Positions 1 to 11,194 are shown, numbered from the stretch's first letter. The stretch: 64,000 nucleotides of DNA from Paralithodes platypus (GCA_032716605.1 CM064512.1:28086640-28150639), one strand, 5' to 3'. Program-made: numbers and translations. The notes: generated by a model from the letters alone, not told the origin.

Positions 1-1305
1 CTGGACCTATAATGTTATTGGACACAAGAATATTATAAGCGGTGCAACAGTAATAATGCTCGCCACGAAAATGTAGTACTCCTATTAACAAAACCGGTCT
101 ATGCTGGTTGTGTCTCTCTACAGCAACCTAGACCTCAAAATGCTTGTGTAGAAATAATGGGTATGCATAAAAGAGTATATGATCTAATCCAGCTAATGTC
201 TACCCGGGTTAATAAAGTCTAGCAGGGATGCGCAAAGGTACAAAATTCTGGTGGAGCAAGGCAGCTCCTAGCCTAGTGTGGACCTTGGGTCTGTGCGGCC
301 TGATTACGTTAATATGAAGGGGTGCTCTCTTGAGGATTCTCGATCACAAGTATCGAGTATCCTCCTGGCGACCCTCAAAAGTAAAAGCAAATAGAGTAGA
401 ACAGTGTTGGGTGGATTAGGCAAGCAGCCCTCACGCACTACACAGTCTAAACTCCAAGGTACACAGACAAAAGATCCACCCAGGTAACCCACAGAATCCG
501 TAGTGTCGTGCAGCTCAAAAGTAGCCTACACACAGTGAACACACCAACAGCAAGGTACCTGATCCCTAGTCTAGCATTATTTAACCCTGTAGAAACATTA
601 GTGATTGATGGAGACAGTCCGAGCAATACAATCTCCCAAAAAGACAATGACTATCTTCAACCTTAGCCTAGTACATAAGAAATGTGAGATCCAGCATATA
701 ATACAGTCTGGCCACCAATTCAAGGTGTGGATGCAGAGAACCAGAGGGGGATTGATATTAATAAAAGGTGAGGAAGTAGTGGAAATGATAGAGGCAGTAG
801 GAGAGAAAGATTCTAAGACAAGAGTGTGGAACAGTTCATGGGAGATGCTTAGAGTATGCTGTCTGGGACGGATCTGACAAGGATATTCCCAGGGACCGCA
901 TGGCTGGAGTCCCAGTTCGCAGGAATGGCACGAGGGTGCGCGACAGTCGCCCAGTAAGCAGCCGCCTAGTAGGCAGTGTTAGGCAGGAGGCAACGAATCC
1001 CGCGAGGCCTATGTAAGGGGGCCAGCCAAGCGCCACACTCACCACCAAGTCACACCACCTGGTCTCTCTCTCTCTCCCGCTCGCCTTCCCATCATTCAAC
1101 TACTTAACACAATACTTTCAATTGACTAAATAAAATAGAAAGGATTGTGACAGACGAAAATAAAGAACAGTTCTGAACTGTCTGCAACACAAGCTTTCTC
1201 GAGAAGGAAAGTACACAATGATAGGTAGACTGTAGCTATATTCTCTGCCCTGGCGAGTCCTAGCGAGTAAGCCATGCGGTTCTGGGGGAAGCGGTGAGCG
1301 TCACA
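1..1305 (-). repeat. 3' LTR of gypsy element G1 (partial)
   Basis: This stretch is almost base-for-base the same as 6516-7828. Similarity stops sharply at 1305/7828, where the minus strand reads TGTGACGC, the usual TG start of an LTR. Differences from the other LTR include single substitutions, a one-base indel in the A-rich stretch near 379, and a shorter CT run near 1064-1078. Small ORFs here have no support as genes. The outer end is beyond the window start. Confidence 0.92.
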
Positions 1306-1321
1306 CCCCACCCAAGATTTT
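1306..1321 (-). promoter_or_regulatory. Polypurine tract of gypsy G1 (plus-strand primer)
   Basis: On the minus strand a purine-rich run ending GGGTGGGG directly precedes the TG start of the 3' LTR. This is the position and composition expected for the polypurine tract that primes plus-strand DNA synthesis. The call rests on position and composition only. Confidence 0.6.
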
Positions 1322-1787
1322 TAAGAGGCTCCAACTATGAGCTCTAAATCTGACACGCAGAACCCATACAAAATTCGCCACTCCTAGCCACCCAGCGACA
1401 ATGAAATGTAAAGCAAAGTTCTCTTCAAAATAACACATTATAAAAATGAACAACCCTTCCCAACACAATAGATTAAATTACATAGTTATGCTCATAAGAG
1501 CGAGCTTCACTAGCCCAGCCTTCTGAGAGGAGTACAACTCAGAATTTCTGCTATAACATACTTAAAGAAAATTTAACTATCAAAGAAAGAGTTTTTTATA
1601 GGATTTTTAATATTTATAATATGTTTATGGCGGCTGCACTACAGGGGCAAGCCTAGTTTTTTTCTTCTATACCAACACAGCAACTCCTACTTTACGACCC
1701 AATACGCTGGGCTACACACGCGAGCCAACAAACACCAGACGTAAACATATTAATCAATCCAAAGTAGGAGGCTACCCTTGTGATGAT
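1306..1787. other. Non-coding internal 3' region of G1
   Basis: About 480 bases lie between the stop after the RNase H domain and the 3' LTR. The stretch is AT-rich with no usable ORF, and no integrase gene is found here, where a classical Ty3/gypsy order would place it. A short motif near 1754-1777 (attaatcaatccaaagtagg) recurs almost unchanged near 58701-58725 in gypsy G2, so it is probably a shared 3' sequence of the family. Confidence 0.6.
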
Positions 1788-4380
1788 CTACCCCGGGTCT
1801 TCCACCCTCGATAAGCAATCTGCAATCACATTCTCAGAACCGGCAATATGGCGTATGTCTAGGTTGTATTCCTGCATCATTAATGACCACCTGGTCAGCC
1901 TCATATTCCGGTTATGAAATTGATTCAGGAACTTGAGGGGGTGATGGTCGGTGTAGATCACCACAACTGATCCATAAGCTGGAAACATACACCTCAAAGT
2001 GCCTGAGCGCTAGCACAATCGCCAGCAGTTCCTTCTCAACTACTGAATAGTTCTTCTGCGCCGAGTTGAACTTTTTTGAGAAGAAACTGACTGGGTGCTC
2101 CAGCCCATCTTCGTCTGATTGCATCAGAACGGCACCAACCCCCACACCACTGGCATCAGTTGCCAGCTGGAATGGTCGGCTAAAGTCTGGGGCCCTGAGT
2201 TTTGGGTGAGTACACAACAGGTGTAATACTAGCAAAAAAGCCCTCTCACACTCAGGCACCCACTTAAACTTTCTATCTTTGGCCAATAGGTCCGTCAGAG
2301 GAGCCAGCACAGTAGAATAGCCCTTTATAAAGCGGCGGTTGTAACCAATCATGCCCAAAAACCTCATGATCCGCTTCTTGGTGGACGGCCTGGGGAAGTG
2401 GTTAATAGCCAATATCTTGTTCTGTGGGGGGCACACCTGGCCCAAACCCACCATGAACCCCAGATACTGCACGGTAGCCTGCACAAAATCACACGTTCCC
2501 AGGTTGATCACCAAGTTTGCCTCGCTTAATTTCTTAAATAGGGATTCTACATGTTCACAGTGGCTCTTGAAATCGTCATCGTAGATAATGACGTCGTCCA
2601 GGTACATGGTACAGTTCGTAATGTCAGCCACTAACTCGTTCATCAAGCTTTGGAAGGTCGCTGGTGCGTTCTTTAGACCGTACCGCATGACATTACAACG
2701 ATATGTAGCACCATCCACCACAAAACCACACACCTCTTTCGCCTGTTCAGACAAAGGCACCTGCCAGTAACCTTTTACCAGGTCCACCTTGGTCAAGAAC
2801 TTGGCCCTGCCAATCTTGTCTACACAGTCATCGACCCGGGGAAGAGGATATGGGTTGGTGGGAGTCAAGCCGTTTAGCCTGCGGTAATCAACACAGAAGC
2901 GCACCTTGCCATCCGGCTTAGGTTGCAGCGTTACGGGAGATGTCCACTTTACCGCCCCCTTCTCGATCAGTCCCTGTTGCAACATATACTCCAACTCCGC
3001 CCGGAGGGCCGGAAGTTTAATAGGGGGCACCCTATAGGGCACTGATTTGAAGGGTGGGTGGTCTCCGACGTCAACGTCGTGCACCTCCTGAGTAGTGAGG
3101 CCTGGGTGTTCCGCAAATACAGTAGGGTATAAACAAAATAGGCGCTCGACAGCCACATGCTGTTGCTCAGGTAGGTGTTGCAAAGCCTCATGAGCCGCCT
3201 GTCTCGTGTTTCCCGCCCACTGATCTGCAGAAACATGATAATCCCAGTTGTCATCCCCCTGCACATGACTGTCCCGTTCTCCTTCTCCACCTTGACTGCT
3301 GAAAGTCATCACGGGGACAGTGAGAGGCTCAGGTGGGCGCCTCACATACTCCTTCATCAGGTTGACATGACATAACTGATTCCTCTTACGCCTGTCTGGA
3401 GTGGCCACCAAGTAATCTAAGTCCGAGAGCTTCTCTGCTACCCTATAAGGACCAGCGTACTTTGCGGATAAGGGGTGACCTACAAGAGGGAGTAGTATCA
3501 ACACCTCCTGACCCACGTGAAACTCCCTGAGTTTCACCTTGTGGTCGTACCTGTCCTTCATGAGGGCCTGAGAGCCTACCAGATTGCGGCCAGCCAACTC
3601 CAGACTACGCAACATTCGTTCTCTACTCTCAAGTTCGACAGCACCGTCACTACACTTTAGAACCTCCGGGTCTTCTAGCTGCAATTTGAGAATATCTGAG
3701 GGAGCTAGCCTGTCTAAGTGTTTGCGAAACAACTCATGCCCTCCCCCAACATCGAACTTTGCATCCCGTTGCTCTCTCCGTGTATACCATTGCTGCCTTT
3801 GAGTCTCTTTAAGCCCTGCCTCTACACTCTCAGTGACAGGTGGTGGTGCTTCTCCAGACTCTAATAACGGTGCTAATACCGAGTCCCCGAGAAGCGCTGC
3901 TGGTACTAGACTCTCCACCGTATCAGCTTTCAGCACCTTCTCGTGACCGTTCCTCCGCTTATTTGAAGACTGTTGGTTAGGCTGTGACTCCCTGGATGCG
4001 AGAGATCTGGTTACAACAAACGCCATTGGTTGCACCTGACACTTCTCAACCCACTCCTGTTCCTCCCTACTCACGTCGGCCGGCTCCTCGGCAACGACTA
4101 AGGGTGAAACCTTAGAAGCAGGCACCGTAAAGTCATTGCCGAGAAGGAGGTCGACGCCCCCAACCGGCAATTTCTCCACGATTCCCACATCCAGTTCGCG
4201 AGTCACACCGTCAACTTCAAGCTCCATTCTAACAAGCGGGTATGACCTAGTTGCATTAAGTCCCTGCACCACAACTACCCGCGCCGCGTTTATGGGTCTA
4301 CCAGTGAAATTCTTCAAGAGTGTCTGAGAGGCACCTGTGTCACGCAAAAGCTGTACCCCGTGCTTCTTGCCCCCCCCCAC
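1788..4380 (-). pseudogene. pol: gypsy G1 pol: protease, integrase tail, reverse transcriptase, RNase H
   Basis: The main ORF (4380 to 1912, 822 codons) starts just before an aspartic protease with DTGA at residues 14-17. Residues about 270-345 match the integrase C-terminal GPY/F region (KYAGPYRV near 307-314, then TPDRR and LCHVNLMK). Reverse transcriptase follows at about 430-680, with FCVDYRRLN and the catalytic YLDD at 593-596. RNase H has TDASG near 741-745 and EKELLA near 782-787. A frameshift near 1990 moves the end of RNase H (TDHHPL, ADCLSRV) into another frame ending at 1788. The integrase zinc finger and DDE core are absent. The G run at 4371-4379 marks the frame change from gag to pol; it could be a programmed shift or a plain indel. 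Integrase sequence before reverse transcriptase is unusual for Ty3/gypsy. Confidence 0.9.
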
Positions 4381-4863
4381 TTCACGCAGCCATGCCCTCT
4401 ATGGTCGCAAAAGGCATCGCGGACAGGGTTCGAGCCTTCCGGATCCTTCTTCACTGGCGGTGCTCCATCCTCTGATCTTATGCCTCCAGCAAACACAGAA
4501 GACTTCTGGAACACCCCAATGCTGCGAGCCAATGACACAGCCGCCGTGGGAGGTCTGCTCGGACAAGCTTTTGCCATGTGCCCCTCTTTGTGACAGTGAT
4601 AACACTCAAATTTCCCCTTGGACTTATACTGAGGTGTAAAAGTCCCCTGACCATTCTTAAACGGGGCGGTGCTAGGTTTGTGATCAGTCTTGGTGTCATT
4701 GCTTTTAAATTTATGTGTGTCCATATTCCGGGGAGGGGAGGGTAACGCTCCTTAACGCCTACATCGTTTCTCTGTGCAGAGCCGCACCCCCGAATTAGTG
4801 ACAACCGACGATCAGCCATCTCTGCTGCTTCTACGAGAGTTCTTGGGTTCTTCTCTTTAAGGT
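4314..4863 (-). pseudogene. gag: gypsy G1 gag, C-terminal half with zinc knuckle
   Basis: The part of gag downstream of the MITE runs on the minus strand from 4863. It first reads a capsid-like end (KNPRTLVEAAEMAD) in one frame, then shifts near 4725 to the frame ending at 4314. That frame contains a CCHC zinc knuckle, CYHCHKEGHMAKAC, typical of nucleocapsid. The frameshift near 4725 and the MITE at 4864 both break gag, so no full-length Gag can be made from this copy. The end overlaps the start of the pol frame. Confidence 0.85.
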
Positions 4864-5351
4864 TTAACCCTCCAGCCCCGGCTATGTATTATATATATAT
4901 TCCTCGAAACCCGGGTGTTTTGGCCGAAAAACGTCTAGGCTAGGCTACCGTATATTCGTTAATCAGACTGCTTCCCGCATTCCCGCGCATCCCCAAGCGT
5001 AGCTGTGTTATTTACCTGTAGAATGGCATTAAGTAGAGCTCTCTAAGTCAACTGGTTGAGCTGTGATGATGATTTCATTGGAGATAACTTTATGGCCAAA
5101 ACAGCCACTTTACACCACTTTTCGATACTTAACAACAACATACAGGCACACACGAACAAGCGACGCTCTCCTTCTTGTGGCCGGAGATGCGGGGCGACGG
5201 TCCAGCCGGCTGTTGTTTACATGCGTCGGACCGACGCCTCGCACACGAAGCTCACAGGCTTTCAACCACTGGGCGTTCAAGAGACCATCCGGGTACCTGT
5301 TATATGCTTTTTTATGGGCGTTCAAGAGCCCTTCCGTGGTGAGAGGGTTAA
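4864..5351. mobile_element. TTAA MITE, family C, copy 2 (inserted in gag of G1)
   Basis: The element is bounded by TTAA at 4864-4867 and 5348-5351. Its ends read TTAACCCTCCAGCCCCGGC and, from the other side, TTAACCCTCTCACC. TTAA duplication and CCC...GGG ends are hallmarks of the piggyBac superfamily. The left end closely matches the MITE at 8366. There is no transposase ORF. Gag reading frame is found on both sides (ending at 5352 and resuming at 4863), so the target was an intact TTAA inside gag. Confidence 0.82.
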
Positions 5352-6179
5352 AGTCAAGTCGCCGCCCGTACACTTATAAAACTGCTCTAGAAGCATCAAC
5401 TGTTTCATCTCATCAAACGTAGTTGTCTTCTCTGATGTGAGCCAGTTTCTCATAGCGTTGGACAGGTCCCGGGCGTGCTCCAAGAAGGTACTGTCTCGTC
5501 CCTTAGTCACACCCCGGAACTTTAACCTATATGTCTCGGGTTGTAGCTCATATGCCCGCACTACAGCCTCCTTGAGCTCCTCATAAACAACGCAGGACTC
5601 CAAAGGCAGTGCTTCGTAAGCCTTGAGCCCCTTACCTACGAGTCTAGAGGACACAAGGGCCGCCAACTTAACTTCAGGCCACTGATGCTCCCGGCACTTC
5701 TTCTCAAATCTATTGAAAAACTCTGTGACACCAGACTCGTCAAATACAGGGACCAGTTTGAGAAGGTGCGACAGAGACTGATCATGCGCACGGTTTCCAG
5801 TACCGAGTCGCTGTCCCGTCGTCTCAACACGAGGCTTCTCTAAATCCATGTCGGCACAGTATCTTGTAGATTCTAGTTCAGTCCTAAGCTCAGCTTCCCT
5901 CGTCTGTTGCTGCATCCTAGCCAGCTCTTTTCTCTCTTCTATCTTAGCTAGCTCTTTTCTCTCTTCTATCTTAGCTAGCTCTTTTCTTTCTTCCATCTTA
6001 GCTAGCTCGAGCTGAAAGAGCATCTCCGGGGTCAAACCTTGAGGAGGAGGAGGAGATGCAATGATGTTAGAAATACCCGGTGATCCCCCCAGGGGCAAAC
6101 CACCCTGCCAGTCACTACCCACCTGCGGAAGCGTGCTCAGGGTCGGTACTCCAATAGGAGGATTGGGAGGCTCGGCCAA
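5352..6179 (-). pseudogene. gag: gypsy G1 gag, N-terminal part
   Basis: This ORF starts at 6179 (MAEPPNPPIG) and stays open into the MITE, where it meets a stop at 5322. After a Gly/Pro-rich N-terminus come three tandem KIEERKELA-type repeats (DNA about 5925-6010) predicted to form a charged coiled coil. A capsid-like region follows (FDESGVTEFFNRFEKKC; FLEHARDLSNAMRNWL) that matches the style of Ty3/gypsy capsids. The last residues before the stop are MITE-encoded. The start is the first in-frame ATG and sits about 340 bases inside the LTR boundary. Confidence 0.85.
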
Positions 6180-6515
6180 AGGTATTTATGTACTTCTACT
6201 ATAGGCTGATGTTCTCTGAAACAGCCTATTACCTATAACATATGGTTGCTTAGTTATGGTACACAAGGAAAAGATAGTTAACTTAATTAAATCACAAGAG
6301 TGATCTAATGCAAACAAGAAGAAGGTTTACTTAACGTTACTTTAATCAATAATATCTGTCACTCCTTTATGAAAGAAAGTGTTGTAAAGTCCTCAAGCAC
6401 CGAACCAGGATCTTCTGAATAATGTCGGATGCTACTAAGAAGAACGTATCGGAAATGGAACCACAAAATAGCAGGAGGCAGGACAATGCACGTGTAGGCT
6501 ACATACACAAAAAGG
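6180..6515. other. Leader of G1 and inner end of 5' LTR (boundary unresolved)
   Basis: This should hold the inner end of the 5' LTR and the primer-binding site. The matching left copy is cut by the window edge, so the LTR edge cannot be set by comparison. I found no convincing tRNA-complementary primer site. Confidence 0.5.
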
Positions 6516-7828
6516 CTGGACCTATAATGTTATTGGACACAAGAATATTATAAGCGGTGCAACAGTAATAATGCTCGCCACGAAAAAGTAGTACTCCTAT
6601 TAACAAAACCGGTCTATGCTGGTTGTGTCTCTCTACAGCAACCTAGACCTCAAAATGCTTGTGTAGAAATAATGGGTATGCATAAAAGAGTATATGATCT
6701 AATCCAGCTAATGTCTACCCGGGTTAATAAAGTCTAGCTGGGATGCGCAAAGGTACAGAATTCTGGTGGAGCAAGGCAGCTCCTAGCCTAGTGTGGACCT
6801 TGGGTCTGTGCGGCCTGATTACGTTAATATGAAGGGGTGCTCTCTTGAGGATTCTCGATCACAAGTATCGAGTATCCTCCTGGCGACCCTCAAAAGTAAA
6901 AGCAAATAGAGTTAGAACAGTGTTGGGTGGATTAGGCAAGCAGCCCTCACGCACTACACAGTCTAAACTCCAAGGTACACAGACAAAAGATCCACCCAGG
7001 TAACCCACAGAATCCGTAGTGTCGTGCAGCTCAAAAGTAGCCTACACACAGTGAAAACACCAACAGCAAGGTACCTGATCCCTAGTCTAGCATTATTTAA
7101 CCCTGTAGAAACATTAGTGATTGATGGAGACAGTCCGAGCAATACAATCTCCCAAAACGACAATGACTATCTTCAACCTTAGCCTAGTACATAAGAAATG
7201 TGAGATCCAGCATATAATACAGTCTGGCCACCAATTCAAGGTGTGGATGCAGAGAACCAGAGGGGGTTGATATTAATAAAAGGTGAGGAAGTAGTGGAAA
7301 TGATAGAGGCAGTAGGAGAGAAAGATTCTAAGACAAGAGTGTGGAACAGTTCATGGGAGATGCTTAGAGTATGCTGTCTGGGACGGATCTGACAAGGATA
7401 TTCCCAGGGACCGCATGGCTGGAGTCCCAGTTCGCAGGAATGGCATGAGGGCGCGCGACAGTCGCCCAGTAAGCAGCCGCCTAGTAGGCAGTGTTAGGCA
7501 GGAGGCAACGAATCCCGCGAGGCCTATGTAAGGGGGCCAGCCACGCGCCACACTCACCAGCAAGTCACACCACCTGGTCTCTCTCTCTCTCTCTCTCTCC
7601 CGCTCGCCTTCCCATCATTCAACTACTTAACACAATACTTTCAATTGACTAAATAAAATAGAAAGGATTGTGACAGACGAAAATAACGAACAGTTCTGAA
7701 CTGTCTGCAACACAAGCTTTCTCGAGAAGGAAAGTACACAATGATAGGTAGACTGTAGCTATATTCTCTGCCCTGGCGAGTCCTAGCGAGTAAGCCATGC
7801 GGTTCTGGGGGAAGCGGTGAGCGTCACA
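6516..7828 (-). repeat. 5' LTR of gypsy element G1
   Basis: This is the near-identical partner of 1-1305. It ends at 7828 with TCACA on the plus strand, i.e. TGTGA at the LTR start in element sense; 7829 onward is flanking DNA unrelated to 1306 onward. It contains a longer CT run (7578-7600) than its partner. The true LTR extends left of 6516 by an unknown length. Confidence 0.9.
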
Positions 7829-8060
7829 TGCTGAACTCGATGAGGCCCGTGAGGTATTGTTCCAGTCTAGGGAGTGAGACATGCGAAGCACCCCAGCTCG
7901 AAGCAACTCCATCTCTGAAGCTGGTTCGCCTCTGCGCTTCACCGTTTCATCCCCCACACTTCGACCCTCACTCTCAGAACGCCACCTATTGAGCAATTAA
8001 CTCACTATGCATTGCCCCCCTGTAACATATTTTGAATATGGGAATATTCATACAATGCTA
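7829..8060. other. Flanking DNA, no gene recognised
   Basis: There is an open frame across the LTR edge on the minus strand (7649-7996), but it is half LTR sequence and shows no recognisable domain. I see nothing else here. Confidence 0.4.
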
Positions 8061-8250
8061 TTAAATCAGGGAACAATGAGGGTATTTTGGGGGGCATTTC
8101 GGTGTGCTGTGGTAATCACTGAAACTAGGTACAGCACAAATTCCATCCCAATAATATCTTCCCATTGACATATTGGGATTCGAACCCGGGTCCATTGGAT
8201 TACCAGTCCAGTGGCAAGATCACTCTGCCACACCTCCCCTGTTTCTAATG
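8060..8250 (-). repeat. tRNA-derived SINE-like sequence (tRNA-Thr-like head)
   Basis: On the minus strand about 8240 to 8172 reads as a tRNA-like head: A box GTGGCAGAGTGATC, an anticodon loop CTGGTAA (anticodon GGT, threonine) and a B box GGGTTCGAATCCC. The acceptor stem does not close, and the sequence runs on into an unrelated body, so this is a SINE or tRNA pseudogene rather than a working tRNA gene. No clear duplication of the target was found. Confidence 0.6.
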
Positions 8251-8365
8251 ACTTGTTAAATAGAATGTTAATGGGTAACTTAATTCATCTCTGCATTATT
8301 TTAATACTCTAGCATATACCTCATCAGGACCAGGCGATTTATGAGGTTTCAGTCTGTCAATTTCC
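8251..8365 (-). pseudogene. CR1-like LINE remnant L1: start of reverse transcriptase
   Basis: The minus strand reads KEIDRLKPHKSPGPDEVYAR, the conserved start of a CR1/L2-type reverse transcriptase (compare KLKVNKTPGPDTISPRVLK in the intact CR1 at 37.6-40.4 kb). It belongs with the fragments at 9698-12772; a MITE and an unassigned insert separate them. Everything downstream of this point in the reverse transcriptase is missing. Confidence 0.75.
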
Positions 8366-8811
8366 TTAACCCGTCCAGCCCCGGCTAGTTTTGTAATGTT
8401 TGTTCACCAGAACCCGGCCGGTTTTCAAAAAATGGTTTTATTCCAGAAACAATAGCGAATGGGTTAGGAATGAAGGAAAAACCACGAAAAACCGCTCAAA
8501 AAGCTTAAAGAATGGTCCTACAGAGCCCCCGAAAACGTATTTTACAAGAGTAAAAAATTGAAGGCAATTACCCAAAAAAAACAGGTTATTGCGCGCTCAC
8601 GCGCACGCATGTGGACTTTGAGAGTTTTCAACCATCGGCACGGTTGCGTGGGATACGTACACAGTTCCCATACAAATCTGAGCCCTCTTGAATGGCTACA
8701 CCTGAGGTTACGGTCGGTGCAATTAGGGTGACGCGCCAGGTGCGTCTCTGGGGCTGTGCGTTACATACATCGCCGACGCGCCAGGCGCGTCGCTGGGGCT
8801 GTACGGGTTAA
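8366..8811. mobile_element. TTAA MITE, family C, copy 1
   Basis: The element has TTAA at both ends (8366-8369, 8808-8811) and inverted termini TTAACCCGTCCAGCCCC versus TTAACCCGTACAGCCCC. Near the right end a GACGCGCCAGGYGCGTC(G) palindrome occurs twice (about 8731 and 8775). There is no ORF of note. The same left end appears in the MITE within gypsy G1 gag. piggyBac-type by TTAA and CCC/GGG ends. Confidence 0.82.
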
Positions 8812-9697
8812 GCACATCATTTCCACTTACAGTATAGTACCCGTACTTAACCTATTTTCTATAATATTGTGTTACAAATGGACTTTTGACAGTCACTGTA
8901 GTTATGGGTTAAGATTAGGAAGACGTTTTAAGATACGCTCCTATCTTTATCTTATAAGGGTTAAGTATTACTTTTAGTAAGGATGACTTAAGGTGTCGAT
9001 GACCTTATGAGTTAATATATTATGTGTTAGTTATAGGTTGATTGTAGAAGATGTAGTGTAGGTAGATCTCAGCTCTCGTTTCTCTGCTCTCGATGATGAT
9101 AGATTAATTATGATAGATATATTTATTTTAGTTAAAGTAAAGCTGCCACCGTTTACGTTTTTTAAACCATATAAATATAATATTGATACTTATAGGTAAA
9201 AAGGTAAATTAAAGAATGTTTGGTATTCAAAACCAACTTTGATATTTATTCAAGGAGCAATTGAAATATAGTGTACAGAAGTACTAAATATTTAAGTGAG
9301 AGAGACTTCCCTATATTGAGAGAGAACCTCTAAGGGCTTCTTGTCTTGCTCGTGGCTAAAGTCTATCTGCCCTCTCAATACCTCTCCACCTCACACCTCC
9401 ACTGGTCACCTCGAAACACCTCTACAACACGTGATCGTCATTGGTCATACGATCAGATGCTTGGGCGACATCAAGGTTCCAGAGTAAGCTTTATTTGTGA
9501 GGGAAAGGAACCTGAGTCAATGGTTATAGAAGGGGGAAGTTACAAAGAGTTGCAATGAATACCCCCTCCGAATGTATAGTTTCCTACATAAAGATTAATC
9601 ATAGTAAGTATACTATCTTAAAATTATATGAGAGATGGTTATAATGATTGCATAGTAAATAGTACAATCTTGAGATGTAATAATTGCTATATACCTT
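8812..9697. other. Unassigned insert within old LINE L1
   Basis: LINE coding sequence stops at about 9698 (PEVRK on the minus strand) and resumes at 8365 (KEIDRL). CCTTA occurs at both junctions (8364-8368 and 9694-9698), which looks like a 5-bp target duplication of the kind LTR elements leave. The interior is AT-rich without a recognisable ORF. It could be a solo LTR or another non-autonomous insertion. Confidence 0.4.
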
Positions 9698-11194
9698 ACG
9701 GACTTCTGGAGTCTGTGCCAAATTTTCATTAGTGAAAACATAAAGAAATTGACTATTTAATGTATTGCACATTTCTAAATCATGTTCTGTAATTTCTCCT
9801 ATCGAAGTTTTAAGGGGGCCTATTACATCTCTAACTTTAGATTTATATAGCTGGTAAAAAACTTTAGGGTTATAATTGTGAGTCATTTGCTATCCTGATT
9901 TCATAATTTCTTTTTGCTTTCCAAATTTCCTTTTTGACCTGTCTTGATAGAGTCTGTTAGTAAATAAGTAGGTGATTTTCGCCTGTCTTAATTTGTCTAT
10001 ATATTCCTTTCTTGTTTCCTAGAACATCTATTAATGTATTATTCATCCATGTTGGTTGGTTCTGTATTGATCTAAATTTTCTTTTGAGGATATAATTATT
10101 TTGAGCATTGAATACTGAATTTATAAAATTGTCATATGTAGCCTATCTATCAAGTTTGACGTATCTTCCTGACTTAAGCGGACATATACCCAAGAAGGGG
10201 TACACTCATTTGAACATCTGGATCGACTTAATTGTTTGACCATAGGGCCTACTAATAGGGCACTTATTAGCCCACCATAAATGGCTTTTCTGAGGTCAGG
10301 TATTAATGTCGTATTCTCTCTGGTATTACCTTTCCATTGTATATTAAAATACACAGAATTGTGGTCTCTATTTCCTAGGTGGTCACCAATCTCTACATTA
10401 TTTATCATATGTTCATTGTTACTGAAAACTAAATCGAAAATATTATTACCTCTAGTCGGTGTATCTATGAATTGAAATAAAACAAAATCTTGTACTACCT
10501 CAATAAACTCTTCTGAATCGGAGTCGCCTATTTGATGCTGCCAATCATTATTCGGAAAATTAAAATCCCCCATAATGCACACATTGCTAAACTTTGATGC
10601 CATTTTAATTTCCTCCCATAATGATGTTCCGTAATTTCTACTCATATTTGGCGGTCTATACATAACTCCAATAACTATGGTCTCACTACCTTCGTTAACC
10701 TCTACCCAAACACTTTCATTATCATTATTTAGTCTAATATATACCTGATTTAATACAGCTTTTTAATGTAATCCTGACAAACACTGCTATACCGCCGCCC
10801 CTCCTACTTGTTCGGTCATATTTAAACAAACTAAATCCCGGTATATCAAATTCTGCTAAAAAATGCCTGGATTCTGTATTAATCCACGTTTCAGTTAGCG
10901 ATATTATGTCAATATTTTCTTTGCTAACAAGTGCTCTAAGTTCGTTCATTTTGTTACATAAACTTCTAAAAAAATTATAATATACCCTCAACCTATTACT
11001 TTTATTTGCAACTAATTTTCTATTGTTTTTAGCTAACTTATTATTTCCTGTTGAAGTACTCGACCTAGACAGAAATTGTACTCTATCAGTATTCTCATCT
11101 TTACTATAAGCTACATGCGTTGTGTTATCGCTATTACTCATCACTATATCCGCACTATCCTGACTGATTATTTCTATTGTACTCACTGGTTTCT
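9698..11194 (-). pseudogene. CR1-like LINE remnant L1: endonuclease and linker
   Basis: Several minus-strand frames join into the N-terminal half of a CR1-type ORF2. At 11194-10734 is an apurinic endonuclease start (FRSLCNKMNELRALVSK; LTETWINTESRHFLAEFDIP). At 10663-10121 follow YRPPNMS, MGDFNFPNNDW, TPTRGNNIFDLVFS and GDHLGNRDHNSVYF, the later endonuclease motifs. Linker sequence continues to 9698. At least two frameshifts and stops break it. It aligns in order with residues 15-400 of the intact CR1 ORF2 in this window but is much diverged, so it is an older relative. Confidence 0.82.

Larger units (their letters stand above)
1..7828 (-). mobile_element. Ty3/gypsy LTR retrotransposon, element G1 (3' LTR cut by window start)
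   Basis: A direct repeat of about 1.3 kb (1-1305 and 6516-7828) flanks gag and pol sequence read on the minus strand, so the 5' LTR is on the right. In element sense the LTR starts TGTGACGCTCACC at 7828 and at 1305. I see only about a dozen substitutions and small indels between the LTR copies, which suggests a recent insertion. Pol order is protease, integrase C-terminal piece, reverse transcriptase, RNase H. The coding region is damaged: gag is split by a MITE (4864-5351) and there are frameshifts near 4725, near 4370 and near 1990. The left outer end lies outside the window, so a target-site duplication cannot be tested. Confidence 0.93.

Noticed and set aside
304..1311. Short ORFs within the left LTR (and equal ones at 6963-7996)
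   Set aside because: They repeat in both LTRs, include simple CT repeats and low-complexity text, and carry no recognisable domain. Frames differ by indels between LTRs.
2351..4639. Plus-strand ORFs opposite gypsy G1 pol and gag
   Set aside because: Shadows of the minus-strand polyprotein, which has clear domains.
6390..6420. A primer-binding site for gypsy G1 near CGAACCAGG
   Set aside because: The LTR edge cannot be set here and the match to a tRNA 3' end is too short.
8172..8240. A working tRNA-Thr gene on the minus strand
   Set aside because: The acceptor stem does not close and the anticodon stem has a mismatch; the sequence continues as a SINE body.
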